From Bryopsis sp. KO-2023 (Eukaryota > Chlorophyta > Ulvophyceae > Bryopsidales > Bryopsidaceae): a stretch of DNA of 64,000 nt. The position numbers and the translations under genes are program-made. Location of the stretch: NCBI GenBank assembly GCA_030272585.1, contig BSYQ01000004.1, positions 6,696,001-6,760,000 on the forward strand, given 5' to 3'. The notes under the pieces are model-generated. The model was not told the origin of the DNA, did not search any database, and worked only from the letters and a program-made list of their open reading frames with translations. How positions within the stretch are numbered: the first letter of the stretch is position 1; every line of letters begins with the position of its first letter. Of this stretch, positions 20,895-34,100 are shown piece after piece.

Positions 20895-22856
20895 TTAAGC
20901 ATCACTGCTGCGATTCTTTGGGACCCCCCTCCCAAGCACTATTTCATAAACATCATGCAACACAGCCTGCAATCCTTGGCCACCCCCGGAATCATCACCC
21001 CTCCAACTCAAAGGAGGCTCATTTTCCATGTCAAATTTCGAACCTCCTGCTACCCTGTTGTTGGCCGCCCCCCTTTCCCTTCTAATAATTCTGTAACCCC
21101 CCCGTCCCAGCTGCATGCTTCCAGGTTTCACAAAGGGCGCCCCGGTGAGGTTTTCCACCATGTCCACCACCTTTTGCTCCTCACTCCCTGGTGGGTGTCT
21201 GCTTTTCTGTTTGGATGCAGCTTCCGTGCTGCTTCTCGGTCGCTTGACCGAAGGGCCCTCCATCGGGTTCCCTGACTGCCTCCGTTTCCTCTGATTTATC
21301 TGGTTTATACCAAAAAAAACACGAAAACACCACCTCAAGGATTCATCACCCTACCAATAGATGCCACCGCTTCTCATTCTTCCAACTATTCAATTCTTTC
21401 TTATGCATCCGCAACAAAGGTACTCAAATGTGGGAAAATGTCAATTCATTTTTTCTTTCCAGATAATCGCACTTGCTTTCCGCCACCAGGAAAAAAAAGC
21501 CCTCCCCCCAAAAAAAAGTCAAAAACAACAAACCACACACAGCAGAAGTCTCTGAGGAGTAACCCCACGCACCACAATCGGTTTCGATTCACACTGGGTG
21601 AAACATGGACCATGCATGGCTCCATTCGGATTCGCCAAACCAACACCATGCAGGAAATCCGGTCGAAAGAAGCCCCCACTTCCACCACCACCAGACATGT
21701 ACGCGTGCCCCATGTAGACCCCACCATCCCACTGCAATGGCTGCACTTGCTGTTGCTGCCTGAATCCTCCGTTCAACATCGAGGAAGGCGGGGCATAGAT
21801 TCTGGACTGATCCTGGGGATTAGTGAAACTCTGGAGAAGAGACTTGGAATCTGGGTCGGGGGAAAACAGCTTTTCCAGAAATTCGTCTGCAACAGACATC
21901 TTTGAGGCTGGAACGAGGGCCACCGATCGGTCCAGCAGTCCGATGTAAGTCGTCGGCCAATCCCCCGGAATGCGTGCCAGCATCGTGAACATCTCTACCT
22001 AAGCAGCTGATCGCAGCATCTGTTAGCATCTAGTAGGCGTGTTGCCAATTCTCAGTCATCCTGGATGGTGTTGGGATGTCTAGGTTGGTAGTTCTGCAAT
22101 GCATCTGGTTTGGAGTTGGGAAAGAAAAAAAAGATGCATGGCTGGGGTGCATCTGTGTAGGATGAACACATGTCTGACAGACATGCCAATCGAAAATGCA
22201 TCAGGAGAGTGGAGCATGGCTTTCAAAATCCTGTACCATGCCCACACACCCAAGGCGCTAGCATGCACGGGTAATTTTACGAGCGTGGGGAGCGGCTTCC
22301 ACGTGCATCAGCACAAGGAAAACCCTCCACGCAACGTCGAGAGAACCATCAGACGGACTCGGACCCTCCACCAACCTGTTTCATCGCCAAGTCGAACGCT
22401 GGCGGGACGTTTTCTTGCGCTGCGTAGCCTCTCTTGAGCCCCTCCTTCCATTGCACCGACGGCAGACTCGTCACGTGCTTCGGTACTTCGCGGTTTCCGA
22501 ACAATATCGCTTTCTCCTGCGGGTATCCAGTTATTTCCTCGGGCACGTTGAACTTGAGGGCCTGCGGGCAGTCCAAAGAGATATTCAACCCCCGAGGCTG
22601 GAAAAGGCGACAAAGATTGCCAAAAGATCTATCCGAACACTGCTGCTAGAGGCGACCAGGAATGGCAACACCGCCCCCCACCCCCTCGTGCTTCAAGGGG
22701 AAAAAGACGGGGAAGCACCGTTCAGGAAGTACAATGAAGTTTTGTCTTGTTGATGCTTGAAACAAAAAAGCCCCAGCAAAAACCCCTTACCGGCCACCAT
22801 TCCCCTCCCACTCCGACCCAGACTGGCTGGTAACTTCTCCCTCGCGCCGACTGCAT
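20895..22856 (-). CDS. PWWP-domain protein
   Basis: Four exons, all in phase 0: 22856-22791, 22597-22376, 21998-21573 and 21290-20895 (TAA). They give 369 residues. The start ATG begins MQSARGRSYQPVWVGVGGEWWP, where VWVGVGGEWWP is the PWWP signature strand (V-W-x-K-x-x-G-x-x-W-W-P) with the usual Lys missing. The domain continues with AILFGNREVPKHVTSLPSVQ (the F-G-x-x-x-x-x-W/V strand) and a helical PPAFDLAMKQVEMF end, as in PWWP folds. The PWWP domain reads methylated histone tails and DNA in chromatin. The rest is low complexity with Gly, Gln and Ser stretches, a KRPR basic patch and a conserved-looking block GSMQLGRGGYRIIRRERG. No SET, RPR or ARID domain is present. Head to head with the S1-like gene. 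Confidence 0.78.
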
Positions 22857-23628
22857 TGCTAACGTCGAAACTTCCTGTAGACCACTGACAAAACTTTAAA
22901 CCAACCAGGGGTTGCAAGAGAAAAACTGCTGTTCAAGGAACGAACAGCGTTTGTAGCAGCGTAGGACAGAAACAGCACTGTCACCCCTCAGTCAATTCCG
23001 TTTCGAGGTGCCGTACGTTCATGCCCGCCCAGCGCGCTTTCCCTGTTGGATTTGGCCGGCTCTGGGAGATTATGCTGCAGGATTGATTCTGGCGGGCAAG
23101 GGTGTTTCCTTGCTCCCTCGCAACCGCACGCCACCAGGTAAGCCGCCGCCTTTGTAGATCTTCCAGGGACATGAATCTGGTGAAGTTCTTACCATGAATC
23201 GCCAGGACAGGATGGAGAGGTGGAATTGACCTCCCTCCTAACCCCCCCCAAAAAAAAATATATAATAAAAAAAAATCGAAACAAGAAAGAAAAAGAAATA
23301 TGATGAACATGGTGTAATTGTTGTTGATATCGGATCGTGGGGGATGGAATGAAAAAATGCATGTGATGTATTTACTGCTGCATTCATGTTTTATGTGGAG
23401 GTTCGCTGTCATTGCACGTCCTTGTTCACTTCCTGATAAAAAAATCTCAAATTCACCCATTCTCTACAGAACAAAGGGCAGCTGCCGCTCGTAGGACCCT
23501 CACCGTGCATCCATGCAGCTGAAACACTTCCTGAATCTCTAAAACGAAGCATCCACCGCCCCCCTCTTCTTTCTCATGGTTCCAATAATAAAGATGCTTA
23601 TTGTACATGTTTTGCGGTTTCCAGGAGA
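22857..23628. promoter_or_regulatory. Divergent promoter region, PWWP / S1-like genes
   Basis: 772 bp between the two opposing start codons. It must hold both promoters and 5' UTRs. No clear TATA box near either start. A minus-strand open stretch (23220-22981, MSLEDLQRRRLTWWR) has no supporting splice sites. Confidence 0.5.
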
Positions 23629-26600
23629 ATGACGCTCCTTTGTAAAGCCCCCGTCACCTCCAAGGTGCTATCCAGAACCACCAGGGGCTCATTCGTTTCC
23701 CCAGGGAATTCTCACCTTCGTCGTTCGGCTTGGCGGCGAGTTTCGACCATCGGGGCCAAAAACTCCTCCAGATTTTTGATCGAATGCAAGAAGAAGAAGA
23801 AGGGAAAAGCGGTGAGATGGGGTTCGAAGAAAAATAAGAACAATAAAAAAAGAAAGAAATTATTTTAACGATGCGTGTGACAGGTGAGGGGTCAGTCGAC
23901 AAGAATTCGATCCTGGAATTCTCACCGGTTTCGAAATGGAAATGGCAGACTGTCATGAAATTTAAATATGCCGCAGGGCAAAACTGAAGTTGAAAGCAAG
24001 ATTCTGGCTGAGTTTTTTTTTAACCTTTTTTATTCCCAGGCAAAACGTTCTGCCAATGTCGAAAATGAAGCCATGGGGTCGATGAAAGAATACTTGGAAT
24101 TGGGGATGTTGCTTGGGGACACCGCGGATGAAACAATTTCTCGAGTGGAGGAGCGATTTGTCGGACTCGACATGAATAAGGAAGCCCAAGAGGTCAAACA
24201 GATGTAAGTCTTTTTTTCTCTTTGCATTATTGTCATTCCACTGCAGGGATTCGAATTATCTAAATAATTATTATTAGGTCCCTCTGTTTGCTTGGAAAAG
24301 GTTGGTGTTGATATCTTGTTTCCATCCATTTTGTTTCTTTCGGTTCAGAAAAGGTTAATGGGAAGAAACGATTGCGAAGTTATTCTTGATTTGCATGTGC
24401 TGACAAAGGTTTTGGTCCCTGTTTTTTAAAGTTTTCAGATTTATTTATCTCTCTCTCTCTCTCTCTTTTTTTTTTTATATAATTTTTTCTTTTTCTTTTT
24501 CTTTTTCTTTTTCTTTTTCTTTTTCTAGGCTGGAGGAGAAAGAACGTAAGGCTAAGAAGATGGACGACCTCATGAACAAAGTCATGAAAGGAGGTCTGGA
24601 TTTGAAGGTGGGTGCAAACAATTGAGTACATATTTCTGCTTCCAATTCCTACAACAAGATTCAGCACCTCCCTGAAATCCTGTTCGTGCATTTGGCAAAA
24701 ACCTCTTACAATACATCTTTTCTTTTCCAAATTCCGAAATCCCGCTCCTGCAATTTTTTGCAATTGCAGCGGTTCAGCTATTTTTTTTCAATTAATTTCT
24801 CTTTTCAGGATCCAATCTGTCATTATATTGGCATGTTTGGTGAAGTTTTTGGTGTGGTGGTCAGGATTCCGATCTGGGTGGGGAAGCGCCCATGTGGGCA
24901 AGCAACGATAAGTTCGACAATGCTTGGGATGTGAGTGGGGGAGTGTCCCTGAATCTGACGTTTTTCGTTTTGTTTTTCTTCTGATCTTTTCAAAAAGAAA
25001 GAAAAAATGCGTTTAATAAATTAGTAATTAGTTAATTAAATAATTTTTTCAGTTTTTTTCATTGTTATTATTTATTTATTTTTTAAGGAAAGAAATTACT
25101 TTTTTAGTGGCTAAAAGCCTTGTGCACCCACAGATTACCGAGAAAAAAAAATAATTTAGAGAGAAAAAAAAAACAGGAATCGAAATGAGGTGCTCCCAGG
25201 AATTGATGGGGATGTGATGTGATCGTGAGTAATGAAAAATATTAGATGTATTATTTGACTTGCAGAAAATGGATCTCGAGATTTCGAACGAAGGAGGCTT
25301 CGGGGGGTTCATGAGTGGAGAGGTCGACTATCTTGAAAATGAGGATGATCTTCCTGAAGGTAATTCCATCAACCAAAAAAAAAAAAGGAAAGAAAGAAAG
25401 AAAGAACGAGGGAAGGAAAAAGTGGGGTACATTTTTTTCCATATGTTTCAGAGTGATACCTCCAGCAAGTAAAAATTCTTCACAAGGACACCGCATCATT
25501 TTTCGGATAGCACTGACTTTTTGGGGGAAAATAGGTTGGTGTTTTTTTTTGGCCATTCCTTCACTTTGTAGTTTGGTCCATTGCATCGCTGACATGAATT
25601 TCAATTCAAAAAAATGGAAGAACAAAAAAAAAATAAAAAATCCAACCTCGGAACAGAGCAGCCTCCAAGTTTTCGCAACTTTCCTTCGAATTGCAAATTA
25701 TTTGAGTTGCAATCCTCCTCCGATTTAGCCCCCGTTGTCTCGCTTTTTTAATTGGGTGTGTTGAGCCGTTCCTCTTTTGCATGCAGATTTTAGCTATGAG
25801 GATTTCGAAAACATGATTGCCAAACTCCCTGATAACCTATTGGACGGAACCTTCAGCCCACCCCCGCCTCCATCCAGCCGACCAGGTAAATCTTCCCTTT
25901 TTTTAAAACCACCTAAACCATGGAAACCCCCCTTCCCTTGAATGCAGTTCACCCAAGCCGAAAGCCCCAACTGTGGTGAATATATGTGTTTTCTTTGTCA
26001 ATTGCTGGAGCATTGGTGTGTTTTTCTTCCACTTTTTGGTTAGGCAGCTCCTCCAGAAGGGGCAAGACTCCGAAAGCTGTAGCCCCCACCCCTCAATTAG
26101 TCAACAAACCCAGCACCCCACAAGCCCGAAACTACGATGAATTCCAAGACAGGCTCCGAGATCAATCGGAGCACCCCGACGACTTTTTCGGCGCCAATTT
26201 CGAAGTGATTTCAGAGTCCTCCCCCCAGGCAAGCATCCCTATCAAAAAACCCATCCCCAGTTTGCACAAACCAGGTGCAAGGTTGATCCAAGAGGAAAAG
26301 AAGTCTGACATGGAGGCGGAGGAGGCCCCATCGGTGGATGTGGTGGCAGATTTTGTTGTTCCTGAATTCAAAAGGTCTGAATTGAAAGATTGGGGTGAAA
26401 AGGAGGTGGGCTCGAAACCTGTGGAGAATCGGGGGGCCAGCAGAAAGAGGGAAGTGGATCTGGAGGTCCCTGAGATGAGGTCGCCTGTTCGGAAAATCGA
26501 AACCGAGGTCGTCGCTGGTGAGGAGCTCGGGGTTTTGGGGGTTTTTTCGACCCCAAATAGCTGGATTGTTGCATGTATCATTGCGTTTCCTCAGGGCGGC

Positions 26601-29437
26601 CCTGTTTCTCCAGGAAATCTGCAATGGAGAAAATTTTGAAATTCATCCTGTCATTCCATCTTTGGTTCGTTTTTTTGTTCTGTTTATGTCCTTTTATTGC
26701 CAGTTTCATTCACTTCTTTTTCCTGTCAAGTTTTGTGTGCAGTGCCTTTGTTTTTTGAAACTCGGAGCGGTACCAATGGAACCAGCAAGCAGACCTGACT
26801 GCTGAATTCGATGTCTTTTTTTTTTCAGACAGAAATGCTTCCTCGACGAAACCAGCACCAGGTCCAACACCCAAAATCACTCCATCCCCAACCCGTGTTA
26901 AGAAATCTGCTGCGAAGGCGGACCCTGTCGATGAAAAACCCACCGTGGTTTCTGAAAAGCGGCCCCAGCAGACCCCCCCTGACCAGCACTCGAAGAAAAC
27001 TGATGTAGAAGAGTTGAGTTCAACCTCCATGTCAAATTCAGAGGCTGTCGAGGATGGTGTTCTGAGTGAGGGAACAGATGAGGGGTCTATTCCAGTGGAA
27101 GACAAGGTCCCTGAATTGCACAAGCCAGCTTTCGCAGGGCCGGTTCAGGACTCCAGCCCTTCGGAGGCACCCCCTAAAAGGCAGTCCAGAAGGAGGGGGC
27201 AAAAGAGGGGCAAGAAAACACGACCGGAATCTGTAAAGAAAGCTCCGGAAAAAAGCGATGTGGAGGAGGTGATAACTGACAAAAAAACCGATTTGCCTGG
27301 CAAAAAAGCCCAGGTTGAGTCGGAGGTTAATGAACCTGTTGCTGAGAAAACCCCCGTCGACAATAGGGTCCTTCAGGAGATCTCGTTTGATGAATCCGGT
27401 GAGGGTTATTTCCCAGAGACTTTTTTTTTTCCTGAATTACTGGGTGTGAAGTTGAAGAGGTGAACGATACAATACAAGCAAATGCCTGCTTGGCGTTGAT
27501 GGAGTGTGTGGTGGTGTGTGTGTGTGTATTTTTTTTGCCAGAGCCGTCCGACCCTGTTCCAAAGACTGCTGGAAAACCTGAGAAGCCCAGCAAGAAAGTG
27601 ATCGACCATTTGGCGTTCAGGGCGCAAGCAGGAAGAGTGAACAAGCTGCTGATTTCTGGTGAACCCGTGAGCGTCATGGTTACGAAGGGCATCGACGGTG
27701 AGTGTGTGGGAAGCCTTGTTTTGAAAAATGAAAGTGGATGCACAGCAGGAAAGGGAAAAAAAAATGGGGTGGAAAACAGCATAGCTGACAGCCCACATTA
27801 TGGTGGATTGTCTGGGTTTTTTTGCTTTTTTTTTCGGGGGGGGGGGGGGGTGGGGGGAGGAGGGTTTTTTTTTTTTCTCAGAAGAATCGCAATGTGTTTT
27901 CTAACCTACCAAAGTGAGGATTGCACAATTCCGGTTTGAAGTGTTGAATTTCTTCCCTTTTTTTAATCTGATTAATGTTTGGAGGGGGGTTGTTTTTTTC
28001 TCTGTCCAGGTGGGGTTTTCGTGCGTGGGGAGTTTGTGTTTGGATTTCTTCCGTTTTCTCTCTTGGCGGCCAAGCGAATGCGTTACTTGACTTTTATGGC
28101 CTCCAAAATGAAAGATGCCCTTAAAAAGGAGGGAAAACTGAAGAAGGGCATTGCTAGAAGCAAAGAGGCCAGAAGAGCAACCCTGGCGAACATGGCGGGA
28201 ACATCCCTCCTCGCCCAGGTTCATAGGGTATGTTCGCCTCACTGCCATTTTTTTTCTTTTTTAAAACAAGTTTCAGTTACCTTTTTTTTCCTCTGAAGCT
28301 TTGCTTTTCTCTTTTATTTTTTATTTTTTTTCTGATTCTTTGTGTTTCAGGTTTTTTTTTTTTTTTTTTTCTTTAAAAGGTGGATGCTCAAGTAGGGGAA
28401 GTCACGTTCTTAGAGATGGGAAGCACCCAAGCCACCTGCCCTCTCGCAGCATGGAGAATTTTGAAAGAATCAAATGTGCACAAACGAGAAATCACCGGCG
28501 AGGTTCTGGCAGTCACAGAGGATGCTACCTTCCTGGAATGCCGCTTCGATAAATTAAATTACCCCATCACCGGAATCCTCAGAACTCTCCTGAAAGGAAA
28601 ACAAGAATCTGCCCCCGAAAAAGAATTCAAGCTGGGGGAGGCCGTCCAAGCGAAAATGTTGGACAAGATTTCGGGGGAACACCAACTTCTGTTGGCGCAA
28701 AGTGTGAAAAGAAACGTACTTTTCCCGAAGAGACAGTTGCTCCCTGGAAATCTTCCCGAAGTGGAAAGATTCTGCATGTTGCTGAAGGAAAGGCCATTTT
28801 TCATTCAGGAAGCGAAGCCGGGTGCACTGAGGAGGGTGAGATTCTTCTTGTTCTTTTTAATCTTTTTTTTTACCCCCCCCCCCAATATTTTTGTTGCATA
28901 TGTCTATATATCTATAGATCTCAAGGGCTTGGCCTTGGAACGGGCAAGTTTACCTAATGTTACTTAAATATTCATTCATTTATATGTACAGTACAGTACA
29001 GTACATTTTTTATGTTCATATTTTGACTGTGTGTTGTGTCTGACTTTTTCTAGAACCCCAACCTTCTTTTTTTTTGTTTCATTTTTTTGCTTGGTTTTTC
29101 CTTACTTTCAGCCAATAATGTTTTTCTGGATGCACTCGTTCCTGAAGAACCCTTCCAAAATTGTGTTTTTTGGATTCAACCCCACCCCACCCCACCCCGG
29201 AAAAAAAAAAAAAAAGTTTGAACTGTGAATCAAACGCAGGTGTCTTCCAGTACACCCAGTTTTCAAGTGTTGATGGATACCAGCAAGAAGTCAGAAGCTA
29301 CGAAGGAGGTTGTCGAAATGACTTTGATATGTCGACTGGAGAACAAAACCCAGGAAATCAAAATCACAACTGCGCACGACAAGCAAGTGATTAAAGGGAT
29401 CATTGAATCCGTAATGAAGAAAATGTACCAGAAATAA
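23629..29437 (+). CDS. Probable plastid S1-like RNA-binding protein
   Basis: Twelve exons with consistent phases: 23629-23811, 24040-24203, 24529-24607, 24865-24930, 25266-25359, 25787-25885, 26044-26517, 26829-27398, 27542-27697, 28010-28227, 28380-28835 and 29240-29437 (TAA). They give about 918 residues. The N-terminus MTLLCKAPVTSKVLSRTTRG is Ser/Thr/Arg-rich without acids, like a chloroplast transit peptide. Residues ~62-228 are acidic and helical. Residues ~229-576 (two phase 1-1 exons) are Pro/Lys/Glu-rich and disordered. Residues ~590-660 (EPVSVMVTKGIDGGVFV...VFGFLPFSLL) read as an S1/OB strand pattern (G-x-V...DGGV-V....GFLP-S). A related block follows (GEVLAVTEDATFLECRF...YPITGIL). 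Plastid RNA processing or translation is inferred from this. The S1 call is by pattern only. Confidence 0.72.
24451..24526 (+). repeat. CT and TTTTTC microsatellites forming an intron end
   Basis: (CT)7 followed by poly(T) and about seven TTTTTC units just before the acceptor of exon 3 of the S1-like gene. They make up its polypyrimidine tract. Confidence 0.85.
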
Positions 29438-31141
29438 AAACGGCCCCTCGAGTATAGGTCTGCATTTTTCTGAAAAAGATTTTGAATCTATGTTGTTGTT
29501 GGTTCTGTGAAAAGAAATGGGCACGAATGGGGTGCTGTCGTGGATTCCTGTTTCCTGGATGCATGCTTGCACTTTTTTTTTCTACCATGCGTTTTATGTC
29601 GAAAGGAGAAAATAACTGAAGAAGAAGCAAAGGGCCATTAGCTATTCTCTTGTTGTGTTTTTGGTTTTCTTTTTGTTTTCTCGGGGAGGGGGGAAGCATT
29701 TTTTTTTCTTTCCGTTCTTGCTGGGGTAGCACTGAATCGTTCGTTTTTAGTTTCAGTCTTTTTACATTCAGCGACCGAGGTTTTTTTTGGTTTTGATTTT
29801 TTTTGGAGAGTGGAGTGGAGTGAAATATTATATTTGAATGAGCGACTGTTTTTTGTTTCTGGAGTTTTTCGTTTTCGTTTGCCCAAAAATTCATCGCACA
29901 TGTTTTGGGCGATGGGTTTACATTCACAACTAGAGGGTGCACTTATGGTTATGTGTTTTTTTTTCCGAAATGTATGGACCCAAGAAGACTGAGTGAGAAA
30001 TTTTATATGCCAAAGTTATGCACATTTTCTGCACAGGTTCAAAAACCCAGAGCCCCTTATCGTTCTGTTGCAAATTGGACAGCCTGGGTTTAGCTTTAAC
30101 CCTCTGGAGAAAGAAAATACAGATAGGAATGATTTGTTCTGTTAGGGAAAATCATTGCAAAGAAAAGAAAAGAAATTGGAACTCTATTATTGATTATTGA
30201 ATTATCCATTGACTGAGTTTTTTTTTGTTGAGCAACCTAATGGAGCCTGAACGGTGCAGAATCAAAATCTACCAGCTGACTGCAGTCAGACATGACCAAC
30301 ATCAAAACCATGTAACTACATAACAGCAGGAAGCCGCCAACACCCCCCCAAAACAGCAAAAGAAGGCCATCACAGCAAGAAGATGCCTCTGCTCGGAGTT
30401 CAAATAGAATTTCCACCACCGCACCAGACAATTCCGTCTTGATATTTCCAGGCCAACTTGATGCGATTTGCTTCTTGTTGATTGATGCTGCGGGATTTTC
30501 CACACAAAGTTACGCGATTTCAGTTTCTGGCAAGGGCTGAGTGGACAAGTGACTAAGCCGAAGCCCCCTATCGGCGGAATCCACCTGCGAAAAAAAATCT
30601 CGTCACAATAATACAAAACCAAGGCCGTTTCGCTGCGCATTGGATGCCGCAAGTACTAATCGCAGCCAAGAGGCCACCACTGTTGCGTATCTTGGCAACG
30701 AGTCCCTTGGACTGAAAGCCACCTTGTTTTGAAACACCGACGAAGTCTAAAGGATCGTTCGAAAAGGAGCGGAAAACTCGAAAGGTATTTGAGGACGCCC
30801 GACGAAGGCCTATTCCCGGCCGTCTTAGCTAAAGCTGGTCGTTTTTTTTCACACTTTCGAATTTCTGTTGGGCTGCGTTGAACGATTGAGGGCTGAGCTC
30901 GAGGGGAAGGGCCACTTCAAGCTGTGTGGTTTGGTGTCGGCATAATTCCAGGCCCCCTCTGAAAGTCAGCGCCGAAGTTCACGGGCGTGTTAGCTAATTC
31001 TGCATTCCACGCTTCAGTTGTTGGGTTTCGTTTCGTTCTCGTTGTTTTGCTCTGTGCATCGGCGTTTGAGTTCTTGCAGCCTTTGACGCGCGACAGGCAA
31101 GACAGGAGAAACAGACGTTCAGCGACACAGAAAACCAAACG
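29438..31141. other. Intergenic between S1-like and RING genes
   Basis: T-rich 3' UTR-like DNA to about 30.2 kb, then a more GC-balanced part that is probably the RING promoter and 5' UTR. No coding exon supported. Confidence 0.5.
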
Positions 31142-34100
31142 ATGGCTGGCAAGCGCACCGGACCGAACGGTCCTTTGCTGAAGGAAGGGCTTTTCCCGCT
31201 GTTGCCGTGCATATTCATGCTGTGCGGGGGGGCCGTCGTCGCCAAGGAATGCATGGTCAAGCCCGAGAGCAGCCTCAGGCTGCCGGGATGGTGCATGTCC
31301 GACGTGGCGAGCTCCACGGGGGAACTGCTGAATAACGTAAATCGTCTCAGAACCGGAAACAACGCCCAACTCCCCCAAGCAGAGGCCATACCCCTTCCAC
31401 CTAGCTATTCCTTGCCCAAGTTGAAATCCGAGGCTGCGCGGGGCCGAGCTCGCGGGGCGGGAGTGGTCGAAGATCTCAAAATGCTGGACAAAAGTGTGCG
31501 GGGACTGGAGAAAGTGCGGATGGAGGATGTGTACGAGGGCTCGTTCAACTTTGCCCACCCTGGGTATCGGTGGGTGGATGACGTGAGAGCGATGGCGTAT
31601 TACGGAGAGGGTGGCCTCGGGCCCAAAGTCACGGAGGACGTTCAAAAGATTCCGGGAGAGGGCCTCGACGAGTTGGTGATGCTAAAAGCCATAGGGTGGG
31701 GAAGAGCCAGACACAGAGCCTCCATGGAAGCAGGTGAAGCCAGGGTTCTCTCAAAAACAATTTTGTTGCTGGGGTTTTGGGGTGGTGGGAATATTGCTGA
31801 GGAAGTCATCAGGAGAAAAAATCTGCCAGTCATATCCACAAGAATAGAAAAGAAAAATAGGAAAACAAGATTTTTGCCATCAACAGAAAAAAAAAGATTC
31901 AATAATTTGAAGGTTTGGCTTGTATTTTTATTCAAGGAGAAAAATCTGACATTGTTTGGCTGTGTTTTGAAGAAAAACTGCACTTGGAGGAGAAACCAGC
32001 CCCCCCTTCAGAAGGGATCGACTGGACTTTGGTGAGAAGCATGATCTCCCCCCTCCAAAGAATTCTTAAAATTTATATAAATTTCCCACGAAAAAATGAA
32101 AATAAGAACTTTTAAAAATGAAAATAAAAACTACACCCAGCAGTTTTTACATTTTTCACAAGAACACATTCAAGTTTTTTCGATGGTACATGCTTGAAGA
32201 AAAAAAGACTTTTCTTTCCACATATTATTAGAATCTGGAGTTGATACCCTGCAACTCTTTCTCTTTTTTTTTTTTTTTCTTCTCGTCTTGCTGAAAGTCC
32301 CTCCCCCTTTAAAAACAAAAAACCAAAAAACACATTGGATTGATATCACCAATCCAAGCAATAGAATCTCATGTGTGATGGTTTTTTTTTTTCTGTTTTC
32401 AGTACTCTGGGATCATTCTCTGCGGGCCGTTTTTCTTCGGATTGTTGCTGTACGGATTGTATGTCCGTTTCGTTCGACGATCGAGTATCTCCAGTTCCCT
32501 GGATTTGGGGCAAGAGCTGGAAAGTGATGATGACGAAATCCCTCCGATGGAAATGAGGAGATCCATGGCCAACTGGAGGATGCTGTGGAGGGCAATTTTG
32601 AATTCGACCGAAAGCGGGGGCGAAGATTTTGTGGGGGGGATGTCTGTAGAGCAGATTGAGGTGAAAAAGAAGTTTAATAAAATCTGCCACTTTTTTTTTT
32701 TTTTGAGGGGGGGGAGAATTTTTCCAGTGATTCGATATCTTTTTCGGGACGTTTCAATCTGGATTACTTGCATTTTTTTGTTCATGGACTCTTTTTTTTT
32801 TCCATTTCAGATATTCTCAGGCAATCGTCTTGAATTCCATGTTTCATGTTGCAGAAACTACCATTGGTTGCTCACTGCGATGATGGCCAGTGTCTATCAG
32901 GGCCCAAGTTCAGATGCATTATCTGTTTGAGTGACGTGAAAAAGAGTGAGATGCTCAGGGAAATCCCATGCTGCGGACATAGATTTCACTCGAGCTGTGT
33001 TGACCCTTGGCTAGAGAGAAGGTAAAAAAAACCCATTGCGATGTAAAACTGTCATAGCGAATTATTCTGGCAATTTCTACGAAGAAAAATTAAATTTTGG
33101 CATGAAGCAGCAGCTGTGGAAAATCATATCTCAGTATTTTTCCTGGAAATGGACCTATTCCCAATCAATACAGACTGTGGCAGCTCACCAGCTTGGCATC
33201 CAGTTGCTGCTCAGGAAATATTGCACCGAGATCCTCTCTGGGAGAATTATTTTTATTTAGAAAATCCAGTGGCAGCAGCAACGATGAGACTTTGAAACTT
33301 TCGTTTTGACTCTCTTTTTGTTTTGCCCCGTTTGATCTCCAGTGCGACATGTCCACTATGTCGGCGGGATGTGGTGGTCCAGCAACAAGAGGATGGTGAC
33401 GATGCCATCCAGGAAGAAGAACCTTCACAAACAATTGCAACCACTGCCGAACCCCAAAATCTAGATACCCTTGCGCTGGATTCCCCCACCTCGTCATCTC
33501 AACAAGCGATGGTGTCGGAGGATCTTCAGAATTTAGCTACTCTGCCAGATTTGCCCCCGTCATCGTCTCGAGGAGATGGAGTGGAGGGAGAAGACCCTGG
33601 TGCTATGGATCTACCGTCGGCATCCATGTCGATTCCTTCACAAGATGGTGCTTCTCCAGGTATTATTGTTGTTTCGGCTGCTCCAAGTCTTTTGCCGTTA
33701 CTCTATCGAGGCCTGGAAGTCTGACATAGACCGTCCACTGTGCAAATGAGTGATGTGGGCTCCACTTCCTGACAAAAATAAGCCGAGGATTTGCTTTCTT
33801 CTGCGAAAGAATTTTGCTCACGTTCTCCTCTTATCCGAAAATGAAAATTTGAAACCTTACGTTGCAATATCCTTGGACCAAATTTTTCTATCCAGCGAAT
33901 ATTCCTACTCGATATTTTTCCGCCGTGTGGAAGGTTGGTTTGTATTTTTTTAGAACAGAAATCCTAACACTGGAGCGTTGTCAGGGTATCTCTAAAAGTA
34001 GAAATCTTGAAAATTGAGTTGAATCAAAATCAGAAATCTTGAAAATTAAATTAAATCAAAACGAATTGCTCAGGTCACAGTATGTTGATGATTTATGTAT

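Noticed and set aside
22981-23460. Minus-strand frame with MSLEDLQRRRLTWWRAV
   Set aside because: The composition is plausible, but there is no acceptor or donor in phase, and it lies inside the divergent promoter region.
23968-24039. Upstream extension of S1-like exon 2 (GKTEVESKILAE)
   Set aside because: The strong T-rich acceptor before 24,040 gives an exon that joins exon 1 exactly in phase; the extension has no donor of its own.
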